The notes beneath the pieces are model-generated. The model worked only from the letters and a program-made list of their open reading frames with translations, was not told the origin of the DNA and did not search any database. 64,000 nucleotides of DNA from Pseudomonadota bacterium (GTDB taxonomy: Bacteria; Pseudomonadota; Gammaproteobacteria; Steroidobacterales; GCA-2729495). The stretch is taken from positions 1-64,000 of the forward strand of contig CAUJHF010000020.1 in assembly GCA_963204745.1 (NCBI GenBank). Reading direction: 5' to 3'. Of this stretch, positions 25,738 to 35,151 are shown piece after piece (within the stretch, counting starts at the first letter, position 1; each line of letters begins with the position of its first letter). A program made the translations under genes and the position numbers.

Positions 25738-27795
25738 ATGAGTTACCGTTTAGGGGTTGACGTTGGAGGCACGTTCACGGACCTGCTGCTCATCAATGAG
25801 CAGAACGGGGACATTTTTACAGCGAAGGTGCCCAGTACGCCCCACGACTCATCGGTCGGTGTGCTGAACGGGATTGCCAGGATTTGCGAGAACGCCGGGA
25901 TCGATCCCGGCGCGATCCAACACATCATGCACGGCACCACGGTGGCTACAAACACTGTGCTGACCGGTTCGGGGGCCAAGGTTGGTCTGGTAACCACCAA
26001 GGGCTACCGTCAGGTTCTGCAGATCGCACGCTCTCTCGTGCCGGGCGGTCTTGGCGGCTGGGTGATCTACAACAAGAGCCTGCCGATGGCGCCACTGGCC
26101 CTCACCATCGAAGCTGACGAGCGCGTCGGCGCAGACGGCAAGGTGGTCCGGAAGCTGGACGAGGCAAAGCTGCGCCGCGACCTCAAGGCGCTCAGCAAGA
26201 AGGGTATCGAAGCGCTGACGATCTCACTGATCAATTCCTTTGCGAATCCGGATCCGGAACAGCGGGTGGGCAAGATTGCGCGGGAAATCATGCCGGGTAT
26301 TCCCGTTTCGCTGTCTTCAGACATCGTTCCGGAAATGCAGGAATATGAGCGCACCATTACCACGGTCGCCAATTCCTATGTGCGTCCCAAGGTCGAGACA
26401 TACGTCCGCAACCTGCAAAAGAACCTGCGCAAGACCATGAGCAAGGTGCAGTTGCATATTCTTCGCTCTGATGGCGGCCTTACTTCTGCACAGGCGGCTG
26501 AGGCCTTGCCGGTCAATCTGCTGATGAGCGGTCCTGCGGGCGGCGTGGCCGGTGCCGTATGGGTGGCCAAGCAGGCCGGTTTCAAGAACCTGCTCACCTT
26601 CGACATGGGTGGTACCTCGACAGATGTCTGTCTGATCGAAAATGGCAAGGCCCAGTTGCGACGTGAAACCACGGTGGGTGACGTGACCGTACGCGCATCC
26701 TCGGTCGACGTGCGTACCGTCGGTGCCGGCGGCGGTTCAATCGCCAAGGTGCCCGCGTTGACCAAGGCACTGCGTGTCGGCCCGGAGAGCGCAGGTGCAA
26801 TGCCGGGTCCGGCGGCTTACGACCGCGGTGGCACGCTGCCCACGGTGACGGATGCCAACGTGGTGCTCGGCTATCTTCCGACCGGCGAAGTGCGTCTCGG
26901 TGGCGACATGCAGATCCGTCGCGACCTTGCCGAAGCAGCGGTGAAGCCCATCGCTGACAGTCTGGGTCTAAGCGTCAAGCAGGCGGCTGCAGGCATTATC
27001 GCTATCGTCAACGAGAACATGTATGGCGCGTTGCGGCTGGTCTCGGTAGAGAAAGGCTATGACCCCCGCGACTTCGCACTGATGGCATTTGGTGGCGCAG
27101 GTCCGCTGCATGCCAACGCAATCGGCAAGCTCATGAAGTCATGGCCGGTCATCATTCCGCCGGGCCCCGGCGTGCTGTGCGCCTATGGTGATGCAACCAC
27201 GCGGGTGCGCGATGACGCGTCGCGTACCTTTATCCGACGCTTCAGCGAAACCACGGACAAGGAAGTTGCAAAAATCTTCCGCGCCCTGGCCAAGCAGGCG
27301 TCGAAGGCACTGGACAATGAAGGCATTCCCAAGTCAGAGCAGACCTTCAGTTATCAGGTGGATATCCGTTACCGCGGCCAGGCCCTGCTGCTTACGGTTG
27401 ATTTCGAGATCGAGGAGTTTGAGACCAAGGGTCTGGATATCATCGGTGGCCGCTTCGACGAGATGCACCGTCAGTTGTTTACCTTTGCACTGCCGCTCGA
27501 CAAGGAGCTGGTGAATCTGCGTGCAGTTGCCCAGGGCAAGCCGACCAACGTGCGTGCACCGAAAGTGCCGAAGGGCGGCGCGAATCCGGCTGCAGCGGCA
27601 ACGGCGAAGCTCAAGATCTTCGTCGAAGGCAAGGATCGGGATGCCACGCTTTACGATCGTTCGAAGCTGCAGTCCGGAAACGTGATCAGCGGGCCGGCCA
27701 TCGTGCTTGAGATGGATTCGACGACCCTTATTCTTCCGGAACACGAGGGCAGGGTGGATGACTGGGGCAATATCCTCATCACCCCCGTCGCCTGA
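25738..27795 (+). CDS. Hydantoinase/oxoprolinase subunit A (HyuA/acetone carboxylase beta family)
   Basis: A 685-residue protein. LGVDVGGTFTDLLLINE at the N-terminus and MHGTTVATNTVLTGSGAKVGLVTTKGYR are the phosphate-binding signatures of the actin-like HyuA fold. SDIVPEMQEYERTITTVANSYV, LMSGPAGGV, DMGGTSTDVCLIENG and GAGGGSIAKV follow, then the C-terminal VDIRYRGQ. Family members, with a B subunit, hydrolyse hydantoins, 5-oxoproline or lactams, or carboxylate ketones, using ATP. It pairs with the HyuB gene 44 bp downstream. No gamma subunit of acetone carboxylase is present, which argues for a hydrolase or a two-subunit carboxylase. The ribosome site GAGAGGG precedes the ATG. Confidence 0.9.
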   Translation: MSYRLGVDVGGTFTDLLLINEQNGDIFTAKVPSTPHDSSVGVLNGIARICENAGIDPGAIQHIMHGTTVATNTVLTGSGAKVGLVTTKGYRQVLQIARSLVPGGLGGWVIYNKSLPMAPLALTIEADERVGADGKVVRKLDEAKLRRDLKALSKKGIEALTISLINSFANPDPEQRVGKIAREIMPGIPVSLSSDIVPEMQEYERTITTVANSYVRPKVETYVRNLQKNLRKTMSKVQLHILRSDGGLTSAQAAEALPVNLLMSGPAGGVAGAVWVAKQAGFKNLLTFDMGGTSTDVCLIENGKAQLRRETTVGDVTVRASSVDVRTVGAGGGSIAKVPALTKALRVGPESAGAMPGPAAYDRGGTLPTVTDANVVLGYLPTGEVRLGGDMQIRRDLAEAAVKPIADSLGLSVKQAAAGIIAIVNENMYGALRLVSVEKGYDPRDFALMAFGGAGPLHANAIGKLMKSWPVIIPPGPGVLCAYGDATTRVRDDASRTFIRRFSETTDKEVAKIFRALAKQASKALDNEGIPKSEQTFSYQVDIRYRGQALLLTVDFEIEEFETKGLDIIGGRFDEMHRQLFTFALPLDKELVNLRAVAQGKPTNVRAPKVPKGGANPAAAATAKLKIFVEGKDRDATLYDRSKLQSGNVISGPAIVLEMDSTTLILPEHEGRVDDWGNILITPVA

Positions 27796-27839
27796 TAAAC
27801 CTTTAGCCCCAGTCAGCCCAGAGCGCAGGAGCACACCAG

Positions 27840-29759
27840 ATGCCAGCCAGAATTGTTGAAACCAAACCACGGCCGTTCAAGCGTGTGGAAGTCGATCCGA
27901 TCTCGCTCGATCTCATCGAAAACTCCATGCTCAACGCACGTTGGGAAATGGATACTGTGCTGTTCCGTACGGCGATGTCACCCGGTATTCGTGAACAGCA
28001 CGATGAGTTCCCGATGATCGCCAACGTCGACGGCAAGATGGTCGTCGGCCAGTTCGGCAGCTTCATTTACGGATTCAAGGCCGCCTATGACGGAACCATC
28101 GAAGAGGGCGACATGTTCCTCACGACGGATCCCTATACCTGCAATGGTGCCGTCAGCCATTCCAATGACTGGCTGCTGCTGCGACCGATTTTCAAGGATG
28201 GCCGTCTTATAGGCTATGCCGCGCAGTTCGGCCACATGACGGATATCGGCGGCAAGGTTCCGGGCAGCATGCCCACCGATGCGCAGTCGATCTTCGAGGA
28301 AGGCATTCGCGTTCCACCGATGAAGATCTACAAGAAGGATGTTCTGCAGGAGGAGATTCTGGATCTCATCCTGCACAACTGCCGCATGCCGCAGTGGAAC
28401 CGCAGCGACTTCCACGCCATCGTGGCGGCGATCCGTACGGCTGAAAAGCGCGTCATCGAGATAGCCAACCGCTTCGGTGATGACATGTTCTATTCAGCCC
28501 TCGAAGAACTGCTTGATCGCAACAAGCGCGCCATGGCCCGACTTATCAAGGACACAGTGCCGACCAAGCGACAGTACTTTGAGGACTACCTGTGCGACGA
28601 CGGCATGGGCATGGGGCCCTACAAGATCAAGTGCGCGATGTGGCGCGAAGGCGGCAAGGTCATATTCGACTTTGAAGGTACCGATCCGCAGTCGACCGGT
28701 TCGGTGAACTTCCTTCTGAACGAAGAAATGTTCAAGATGTTTTGCGGCGTGTACATGATCATGGTCTTTGACCCGCAGATCATGTTCAACGACGGCTTTT
28801 ACGACCTGATGGAAGTGCGAATTCCGGAAGGTACATTGCTCAAGCCCCGGGCGCCCGCGGCGCTTTCCTGCCGTACACATGCTCTGGGTCGTATCTTCGA
28901 CATCCTCGGTGGCCTGCTCGGGCAGGGTAATCCTGACTTCCTGTGCGCAGCCGGTTTCTCCGACAGCCCGCATCTCATGTATTCGGGTTACCGGAAGACT
29001 GGCGAGTGGTACCAGCTGTTCTCCATCGGTTTTGGCGGTATTCCAGGCAAGCCTTCCGGTGACGGTCCGGACGGACACTCGCTCTGGCCAAGCTTTACCA
29101 ACGTTCCCAACGAATTCCTGGAAAGCTATTTCCCGTTACGGATCGAAGTCTACGAAACCATCACTGACAGCGGTGGTGCGGGTCTGCATCGTGGCGGCAA
29201 CGCACTGCGCGTCGCCTATCGCTTCCTCGAAGATGGCCAGATTTCGATCCATGACGATCGCTGGCTTACCTACCCGTGGGGTGTTACGGGCGGCCTGCCC
29301 GGCGCCCGCAGCCGGAAGACGCTGATCCGCAAGAACGGCAAGAAGGTGTTGCTGCCCTCGAAGTGCGATCGCATTCCGGTGCTCGAAGGCGAGTTGCTGT
29401 ACTTCGATACCTGGGGCGGCGGTGGCTGGGGTGATCCCTTCAAGCGGCCGATCGAGCAGGTCGCGTTTGATGTCGAAGCCGGACTGGTTTCGCGTGAAGG
29501 TGCCAAACGTTACGGTGTGGTGATCAAGGCCAACGGCAGCGTGGATGAAAAGGCTACGCTCGCGCTGCGGGCGAAACTGTCGAAGAAGCGCGGCAAGCCC
29601 AAGCTCTTCGACTTCGGCGGCACGATTCCGGAGCTCAAGAAGGCCTGCAAGAAGGAAACCGGTATGGATGCGCCGAAGCAGCCGGTATTCCAGGCACGAT
29701 TCGTGGCCGGGACAGCCCCGGCATCGAAGTCAAAGAAGGCGGGCAAGAAGGTCGCCTGA
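27840..29759 (+). CDS. Hydantoinase/oxoprolinase subunit B (HyuB/acetone carboxylase alpha family)
   Basis: A 639-residue partner of the HyuA-like protein. Recognisable segments are VDPISLDLIENSMLNARWEMD, HDEFPMIANVDGKMVVGQFG, TTDPYTCNGAVSHSNDW, GHMTDIGGKVPGSMPTDA and a late SGGAGLHRGGNALRV; all are HyuB hallmarks. It is longer than many HyuB (~520-580) because of a C-terminal extension rich in lysine (KSKKAGKKVA end). Tight spacing to hyuA and a terminator after the stop make a two-gene unit, with an IclR regulator convergent behind it. Substrate not determinable from sequence. Confidence 0.9.
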   Translation: MPARIVETKPRPFKRVEVDPISLDLIENSMLNARWEMDTVLFRTAMSPGIREQHDEFPMIANVDGKMVVGQFGSFIYGFKAAYDGTIEEGDMFLTTDPYTCNGAVSHSNDWLLLRPIFKDGRLIGYAAQFGHMTDIGGKVPGSMPTDAQSIFEEGIRVPPMKIYKKDVLQEEILDLILHNCRMPQWNRSDFHAIVAAIRTAEKRVIEIANRFGDDMFYSALEELLDRNKRAMARLIKDTVPTKRQYFEDYLCDDGMGMGPYKIKCAMWREGGKVIFDFEGTDPQSTGSVNFLLNEEMFKMFCGVYMIMVFDPQIMFNDGFYDLMEVRIPEGTLLKPRAPAALSCRTHALGRIFDILGGLLGQGNPDFLCAAGFSDSPHLMYSGYRKTGEWYQLFSIGFGGIPGKPSGDGPDGHSLWPSFTNVPNEFLESYFPLRIEVYETITDSGGAGLHRGGNALRVAYRFLEDGQISIHDDRWLTYPWGVTGGLPGARSRKTLIRKNGKKVLLPSKCDRIPVLEGELLYFDTWGGGGWGDPFKRPIEQVAFDVEAGLVSREGAKRYGVVIKANGSVDEKATLALRAKLSKKRGKPKLFDFGGTIPELKKACKKETGMDAPKQPVFQARFVAGTAPASKSKKAGKKVA

Positions 29760-29774
29760 GGCTGGTCGGGCGCT

Positions 29775-29840
29775 GCCTGCCAGAGCTCTGGCAGGCGTAC
29801 AGACGCAGGGCCGGTGCACCGATGGTGTACCGGCCCTGCG
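29775..29840. terminator. Two hairpins between hyuB and the IclR gene (bidirectional terminator region)
   Basis: 29775-29796 is a perfect 22-bp palindrome centred on AGAGCTCT. 29804-29840 is a second hairpin with a 17-base stem (CGCAGGGCCGGT... paired with ...ACCGGCCCTGCG), one mismatch and a GAT loop. It is followed on the plus strand by CGTTTTCC, a modest T-run. The position between two convergent stops fits a terminator. Confidence 0.6.
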
Positions 29841-29855
29841 CGTTTTCCGGTCGTT

Positions 29856-30683
29856 TCAGTCAGCGCTGCCGGCCGTACCGGGAGCGTCGGCCGCGATCGC
29901 CAGCGCCTGATGCTCATTCTGGGCCAGAAAGTCATGGCCAATCCGCTGGGCAACTGCCTTCATTTTGGGAATGAAACGCTGGATCGCGTCTGTTTCCGGC
30001 ACTGCGGTACTCGAAAAACGGATGGTCAGTGCCGCAAGCAGGCGGTCCTTCGCAAAAATCGGTACCGAGAAACTCAGCTCATCGGAAATACGGCGTGGAC
30101 GCCGCCACACTGAATAGCCGCGCTTCTTCGCCTCGGACAGCAGCTCGACTGTCTTCTTTCGATTGTTGCCCTGCTCATCACCGCGCTTCGGTCTAAGGAG
30201 CAGTTCCAGCAGCGCTTCCTGCTGCTCAGGCGGGCAATGTGCGAGATAACAGAGCCCGGAAGCTGAGCTAAGAATCGCCACCCGGAAACCGGGGCCGCGC
30301 TTGTCGACAGCAAGCGGGCTGCGGTGATCAGTTGTCTGGCGTACGAGCATCGTCGAACCGGACAGGGTGGCGATGGCGATCGGCCAGACCAGTTCGGTAC
30401 AGAGTTCGTACATGTAGGGACGCGCAATCTGCGTCACCCAGGCCTCGTCGTCAAAGCCATCCGACAGGCCGCGCACCATGATCGTCAGACGGTAGCGCTC
30501 ATCGCTGGCAGCGCGGTAGGCGTAGCCCGCGTTGCACAGCGTTTCGAGAATGCGGTAGGTGGTCGTGCGAGGCAGTTCGATCGCGGTTGCGACCTCGGAT
30601 ACGGTGGCACCATTTCGCTGGTTGAGCACATGCAGTACTTCGAGGCCACGCAGCAAGGCACGTATGGGGCGGGTTGAAGTCAT
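29856..30683 (-). CDS. IclR family transcriptional regulator
   Basis: A 275-residue regulator. The N-terminal winged helix-turn-helix (RALLRGLEVLHVLNQRNGATVSEVATA, then PRTTTYRILETLCNAGYA) is followed by the IclR effector-binding domain. In that domain, AILSSASGLCYLAHCPPE and the closing FSVPIFAKDRLLAALTIRF are typical. IclR proteins commonly control adjacent aromatic, glyoxylate or other catabolic genes. It is convergent with hyuAB and divergent from the SDR gene, so either could be its target. Ligand unknown. Confidence 0.93.
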   Translation of the reverse strand: MTSTRPIRALLRGLEVLHVLNQRNGATVSEVATAIELPRTTTYRILETLCNAGYAYRAASDERYRLTIMVRGLSDGFDDEAWVTQIARPYMYELCTELVWPIAIATLSGSTMLVRQTTDHRSPLAVDKRGPGFRVAILSSASGLCYLAHCPPEQQEALLELLLRPKRGDEQGNNRKKTVELLSEAKKRGYSVWRRPRRISDELSFSVPIFAKDRLLAALTIRFSSTAVPETDAIQRFIPKMKAVAQRIGHDFLAQNEHQALAIAADAPGTAGSAD

Positions 30684-30798
30684 CGCTTGTTCGACATCCC
30701 TGTTCTGACCGGCTGGCGGACGATCTTAGTCACTGCCCGCGCGATTGCCAAGCCCGTATCCTGCCCGTCGGAAGCTGCGAAGCCGTAGACTTGACACC

Positions 30799-31512
30799 AT
30801 GTCAGGAACGGTACTTATCACCGGTGCAAACCGGGGTCTCGGTCTGGAGCACAGCCGCCAGTTTGCAGAGAGCGGCTGGCGCGTACTTGCCTGCGCGCGC
30901 AGTCCGGAGAAGGCGCGCGACCTGCATACCCTTCAGCAGGCATTCCCGGCCAGGGTGCAGATCCTGCAGCTTGATGTGACGAGCGAGGGCAGCGTAAAGG
31001 AACTGGTCAGGGAACTTAACGGTACGCCAGTCGATATCCTGCTGAACAACGCCGGCACCTATGGTCCGCTCGGCGCGCCCGAGGGGATGGTTTATCAGAG
31101 TCTGGCCAGTATGGACTATGCGATCTGGCGCGAGATACTCGAGATCAACCTGCTGGCGCCATTTCGCCTCACCGTAGCGCTGGCGCCCAATGTGCGCGCG
31201 AGCCGGCGGCGAACGGTGGTGATGATGACCAGCGATCTCGGTTCGATCAGCAGCAATACGCTCGGTGGCTCGCATGCCTATCGCACCAGCAAGGCAGGAC
31301 TGAACATGCTGACGAAGGGTATCGCCAACGAGTGGCGTGACCTGATCGTGATCTCGATGGCGCCGGGCTGGTGTCACACGGATCTGGGCGGCACGGGCGC
31401 ACCTATCGATCCGGTCGACAGCGTGCGTGCCCAGCAGCTCGTGTTCGACAAGCTGACGGCTGAACACAGCGGTACCTGTCTGGACCGCTTTGGTGAGCCC
31501 GTCGCCTGGTAG
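30799..31512 (+). CDS. Short-chain dehydrogenase/reductase
   Basis: A 237-residue Rossmann-fold oxidoreductase. TGANRGLG is the cofactor loop, LDVTSEGS the adenine-ring site, LNNAGTYGP the structural NNAG motif, and SHAYRTSKAGLNML holds the YxxxK catalytic pair with an upstream serine in MTSDLGSIS. It resembles the C-factor/CsgA-like SDR group. An upstream in-frame GTG-type start at 30745 exists, but ATG 30799 gives the normal short N-terminus (MSGTVLITG). It converges with the aldehyde dehydrogenase gene, 18 bp apart. Confidence 0.93.
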   Translation: MSGTVLITGANRGLGLEHSRQFAESGWRVLACARSPEKARDLHTLQQAFPARVQILQLDVTSEGSVKELVRELNGTPVDILLNNAGTYGPLGAPEGMVYQSLASMDYAIWREILEINLLAPFRLTVALAPNVRASRRRTVVMMTSDLGSISSNTLGGSHAYRTSKAGLNMLTKGIANEWRDLIVISMAPGWCHTDLGGTGAPIDPVDSVRAQQLVFDKLTAEHSGTCLDRFGEPVAW

Positions 31513-31530
31513 CTGGCGACAGGGCGGTGC

Positions 31531-33039
31531 TCAGTAGATGACCGTCGTCGCCTTGGTCTTCAGGTAGGCGTCGAGTCCCTCACGGCCGAACTCGCGGCCC
31601 CAGCCGGACTGCCGGTTGCCGCCGAAAGGAATCGCCGGATCCACCGCCGCGTGACAGTTGATGCTGACCTGGCCGGCATCGATCATTGCTGCCATGCGGT
31701 GTGCGACCGAGATGTCCCGGGTCCATACGCTGCCCGATAGTCCATAGATGCTGCGATTGGCCTCATCGGCGACTGCCTGCAGACCGGAATCGCTGAATGA
31801 CTGCACGCACAGCACCGGCCCGAAGATTTCCTCGCGCGCGATACTCATGTCCATCGTGGTCTTGCTGAACAGGGTCGGCTTCATGAAGAAGCCGCGGCCG
31901 GGCAGTACGTCGCCACCACAGACCAGCTCAGCGCCGGACTTGCGACCGGCATTCACATAGCCCATTACCCGCTCGCGCTGTTCCGCCGAGATCAGGGGGC
32001 CGAGATCGCTGTCCGGGCTCAGACCCGGACCGATGCGGAACTGGCCTGCCATTTGTGCGACCCGTTCGACGACTGTGTCGAAGATATCGCTGTGCACGAA
32101 GAGGCGCGTGCCTGCCATGCAGTTCTGGCCGTTGAGAAAAAAGGCGCCGCGCGTAACGCCCGGGATCACTCTTTCCAGGTCAGCATCGGGGAATACCACC
32201 ATCGGCGACTTGCCGCCCAGTTCCAGCGTGACGCGTTTCAGGTTGCCGACCGAAGCGGCGATGATCTTCTTGCCAACTTCTGTGGAGCCGGTAAAGGCGA
32301 TCTTGTCGACATCCGGGTGCGCAGCGAGCGCGGCGCCAGCAGTCTCGCCATAGCCGGTCACGATGTTGATCACTCCGTCGGGGAAACCGACGCGTTTGAT
32401 GAGATCACCAAGAAAGAGGGCGGACAGCGGCGTCAGCTCAGCCGGCTTCAGTACCACGGTGCAGCCGGCAGCCAGAGCCGGGCCGAGCTTCAGTGTGGCC
32501 ATGATCAGTGGTGCGTTCCAGGGAATGATCGCGCCGACCACACCGATGGGCTCGCGCCGGGTATAGGTCAGTGACTCGCCGTTGCGTACGCCCTGCGGCG
32601 ACACCGGAATCGTTTCACCGCTGAGTTTGGTGGCCCAGCCGGCGTAGTAGCGCAGGAAGTCACAACCGAATGAGGCGATCGAGTAGTGGGCAACCATGCG
32701 TGGCATGCCGTTGTCGAGCGTCTCGATCTCGCTGGCGAGACCGATGTTGGCTTCGAGTTCGTCGGCCAGCTTCAGGATAAGCCGCGTTCTGTCGTAGGAG
32801 GTCAGTTTCGACCATTCGCCGCGCAACGCCTTGCGTGCCGCAGCGACAGCCCTGTCGACGTCTTCCTTGCCACCGGCAGCTGCCACGGCCAGCCGCTGTT
32901 CGGTGGAGGGGTCGAATATCTCGGTGGTCTCACCGCTCGCTGCCGGAACCCACTGGCCGTCTATCAGCAGCCGGTGATCGCGGCCCAGAAAGGCCCGGGC
33001 TTCGCTGGATGGTGCTATGTTTTGTGCAGCAGCGTTCAT
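31531..33039 (-). CDS. NAD(P)-dependent aldehyde dehydrogenase
   Basis: A 502-residue ALDH-superfamily enzyme. It shows IIPWNAPLIMATLKLGPALAAG, FTGSTEVGKKI, VTLELGGKSP with the catalytic glutamate, FLNGQNCMAGTRLFV with the nucleophilic cysteine, and EEIFGPVLCV. It oxidises an aldehyde to an acid; substrate not determinable. The ATG at 33037-33039 has GGAG 7 bp upstream; an in-frame TTG one codon earlier is less likely. It is divergent from the MFS transporter, whose start is only 75 bp away. Confidence 0.95.
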   Translation of the reverse strand: MNAAAQNIAPSSEARAFLGRDHRLLIDGQWVPAASGETTEIFDPSTEQRLAVAAAGGKEDVDRAVAAARKALRGEWSKLTSYDRTRLILKLADELEANIGLASEIETLDNGMPRMVAHYSIASFGCDFLRYYAGWATKLSGETIPVSPQGVRNGESLTYTRREPIGVVGAIIPWNAPLIMATLKLGPALAAGCTVVLKPAELTPLSALFLGDLIKRVGFPDGVINIVTGYGETAGAALAAHPDVDKIAFTGSTEVGKKIIAASVGNLKRVTLELGGKSPMVVFPDADLERVIPGVTRGAFFLNGQNCMAGTRLFVHSDIFDTVVERVAQMAGQFRIGPGLSPDSDLGPLISAEQRERVMGYVNAGRKSGAELVCGGDVLPGRGFFMKPTLFSKTTMDMSIAREEIFGPVLCVQSFSDSGLQAVADEANRSIYGLSGSVWTRDISVAHRMAAMIDAGQVSINCHAAVDPAIPFGGNRQSGWGREFGREGLDAYLKTKATTVIY

Positions 33040-33113
33040 CAATACTCTCCAATCGGAATCCGGCCAGCATAATTGCCGGGGACCTGTGGAGGCAAGGCGC
33101 TGGCTGTTGCCGG

Positions 33114-34412
33114 ATGCGAGAGCGGGGGTGGTGTATCAGACACAGTATTTTTGGAAACCAGATACGCTGGCGCATTGCCGGCCTCCTGTGTGTCATAACC
33201 ACGATCAACTACCTGGACCGTCAGGCCTTTGCCGTAGCGGCACCCGCGCTGGTTGCCGAGTTCGGCATCGACAACACGGGCTTCGGCACGATCACGGCTG
33301 CCTTTCTGTTCTGTTATGGCGTCGGGCACCTGATTGCCGGGCCATTCATCGATCGCGTGGGCACGCGCAGTGCTTTCAAACTGGCTGTCATCGCCTGGAG
33401 CATTGCGGGCCTCTTGCACGCCTTCGGTCGCGGCTTCTTCAGCTTCATGTTCTGCCGCTCGCTGCTGGGCCTGAGCGAAGCAGCCAACTTTCCGGCAGCG
33501 GTAAAGGCCATCGCTGAGTGGTTTCCGCGTCGTGACCGTTCGATGGCTGTCGGTATTCTCACGGTTGGCCCGGGTCTGGGTGCGCTGCTGGCACCGCCGC
33601 TGCTCGGCGGCCTGATTTTGCTGGCTGGCTGGCGCAGCGCTTTCATCGTGCCGGCGCTTGCCGGCTTTGTCTGGCTCTGGATCTGGTTGCGCTTTTACCG
33701 GTCGCCCGCGGCGCATCCGGAGATCAGCGTTGAAGAACGCGCACTGATCCTGGCCGATCACGCGCCGCAGGTCGGGGTGTCTGAACCTGTCGCTGTCTGG
33801 TCTGGAATTGGCCGCCTGTTGCGGTATCGGCAAGTCTGGGGACTGCTGCTCAGCCGGATCAGTAACGATGGCGCTTTCTATTTCTTCGTCAGCTTTTTAC
33901 CGCTCTATCTGGCCCAGGCGCAGGGCTTTGATATCCGCCAGATTGCGGCATTTGCCTGGGTACCGTTCCTGGCGGCTGATGCCGGTGCGCTGGCCGGCGG
34001 CTGGCTGGGCCGCTATCTCATGCTGCGCGGCTGGTCGCTCGATGCGGCGCGCAAGAGCCTGATCTGGGGTGGAGCGCTGCTGGTGGTGCTCAGTCTCCCG
34101 GCGGCGAAGACCGGATCACCGGCGATCGCTCTGGCACTGATTGCGCTCGCCATGTTTGCGATTCAGGCCAAGGCATCGAGCCTGTTTGCGCTGCCTGCGG
34201 ATCTGTTCCCGTCACTGCAGGTCGGTACTGTCTGGGGGCTGTTCGGCGCCGCCGGCAGCTTTGGTGCCGCGCTTTTCAGCTTCGCAGCTGGCTGGGTTTC
34301 GCAACACTACGCCTATGCACCGGTGTTCATTGCTGTCGTGATCACGCAATTGCTGTCGGCCGCGTTTGTCAGCTGGCTGATACCGGAGGTGCGGGTGGTG
34401 GCCGATGACTGA
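33114..34412 (+). CDS. MFS transporter (sugar acid/aromatic acid symporter type)
   Basis: About 432 residues with 12 hydrophobic segments. The first loop region reads TTINYLDRQAFAVAAPALVAEFG, the start typical of the anion:cation symporter (ACS) group. RSLLGLSEAANFPAAVKAIAEWFPRRDRS is the conserved loop-4 motif of that group (glucarate, galactonate or phthalate-like transporters). The frame is open much further upstream over the ALDH gene. The ATG at 33114 is the first plausible start clear of ALDH and leaves about 20 residues before helix 1. It may import the substrate of the neighbouring SDR/ALDH enzymes. Confidence 0.88.
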   Translation: MRERGWCIRHSIFGNQIRWRIAGLLCVITTINYLDRQAFAVAAPALVAEFGIDNTGFGTITAAFLFCYGVGHLIAGPFIDRVGTRSAFKLAVIAWSIAGLLHAFGRGFFSFMFCRSLLGLSEAANFPAAVKAIAEWFPRRDRSMAVGILTVGPGLGALLAPPLLGGLILLAGWRSAFIVPALAGFVWLWIWLRFYRSPAAHPEISVEERALILADHAPQVGVSEPVAVWSGIGRLLRYRQVWGLLLSRISNDGAFYFFVSFLPLYLAQAQGFDIRQIAAFAWVPFLAADAGALAGGWLGRYLMLRGWSLDAARKSLIWGGALLVVLSLPAAKTGSPAIALALIALAMFAIQAKASSLFALPADLFPSLQVGTVWGLFGAAGSFGAALFSFAAGWVSQHYAYAPVFIAVVITQLLSAAFVSWLIPEVRVVADD

Positions 34413-34529
34413 AAATATGCCGAGGCAGCGGCAACGCCGGCCGTCGGCTATGCTCGTCGAGGACGGCTTCTGAATTTGCTATTCGCGTAGAACCAGCCAG
34501 GTGTATCGCTGCTTTCTCAAGGACCTGAC

Positions 34530-35024
34530 ATGCCGCCACGAATTTCCGGCGATCCGCGTATCGAACCCGCATCAAGGCATGGTTCGGCAACATGACTGTG
34601 CAGCCAGCGCACGATGTTGCCAGCCGTGAAGAGTTGCTTGCCGAGATGAACGGCGCGGCAGCCAGACAGATGGCACTTGCCCTGAAGGGTGGTTTTGACG
34701 CGATGGACAATGAGAACGTCGCGCCGTACCCGGCCGGCCTTAATGACTGCGTCTCCGGTCTGAAGTGGCTGCGCACGAACAGCACGATGCTGAACATCGA
34801 TACCTCGCGCATCGTCGCCGCGGCCGACCGTGATCAGCGTGAACGAATGTGATCCGCTGCGTGATGAAGGCATCAACTTCTACAGGCTGTTGATCGCCAA
34901 TGGCGTGAGTGCCAGATGCCGGCAGCTGATGGGCACCATACACGGCACCGACATACTGCCCATGTGCTGCCCGGATATCAGTCGCGGCACGGCGCGCGAC
35001 ATCTTGGGGTTTTGCAGGGACTGA
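34530..35024 (+). pseudogene. Decayed alpha/beta-hydrolase (Aes/HSL-type esterase) gene
   Basis: Pieces of one esterase lie in order but in different frames. An N-terminal piece starts at ATG 34530 behind AGGA (MPPRISGDPRIEP) and shifts frame near 34575. The next frame reads WFGNMTVQPAHDVASREEL and ...AMDNENVAP, then jumps directly to YPAGLNDCVSGLKWLR and IDTSRIV. After another break, SVNECDPLRDEGINFYRLL and CRQLMGTIHGTDI run to a stop at 35024. The stretches that should hold the HGGG oxyanion loop and the GxSxG nucleophile are missing. The catalytic aspartate (DPLRDEG) and histidine (IHGT) contexts survive. At least one indel and two deletions make it non-functional. The remaining gap bases on either side show no other gene. 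Confidence 0.75.
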
Positions 35025-35151
35025 TGTCGCGTAGACAGATCAGAGCCTGCAACGCCTGATTCCGGGTGCTGACACTTGCGCAAATTCTGCACGCCCATGG
35101 TGTGGTGAGCAGCTAATACAATAGTCAGCCCGATGGGAGCGGTTGATTGCC

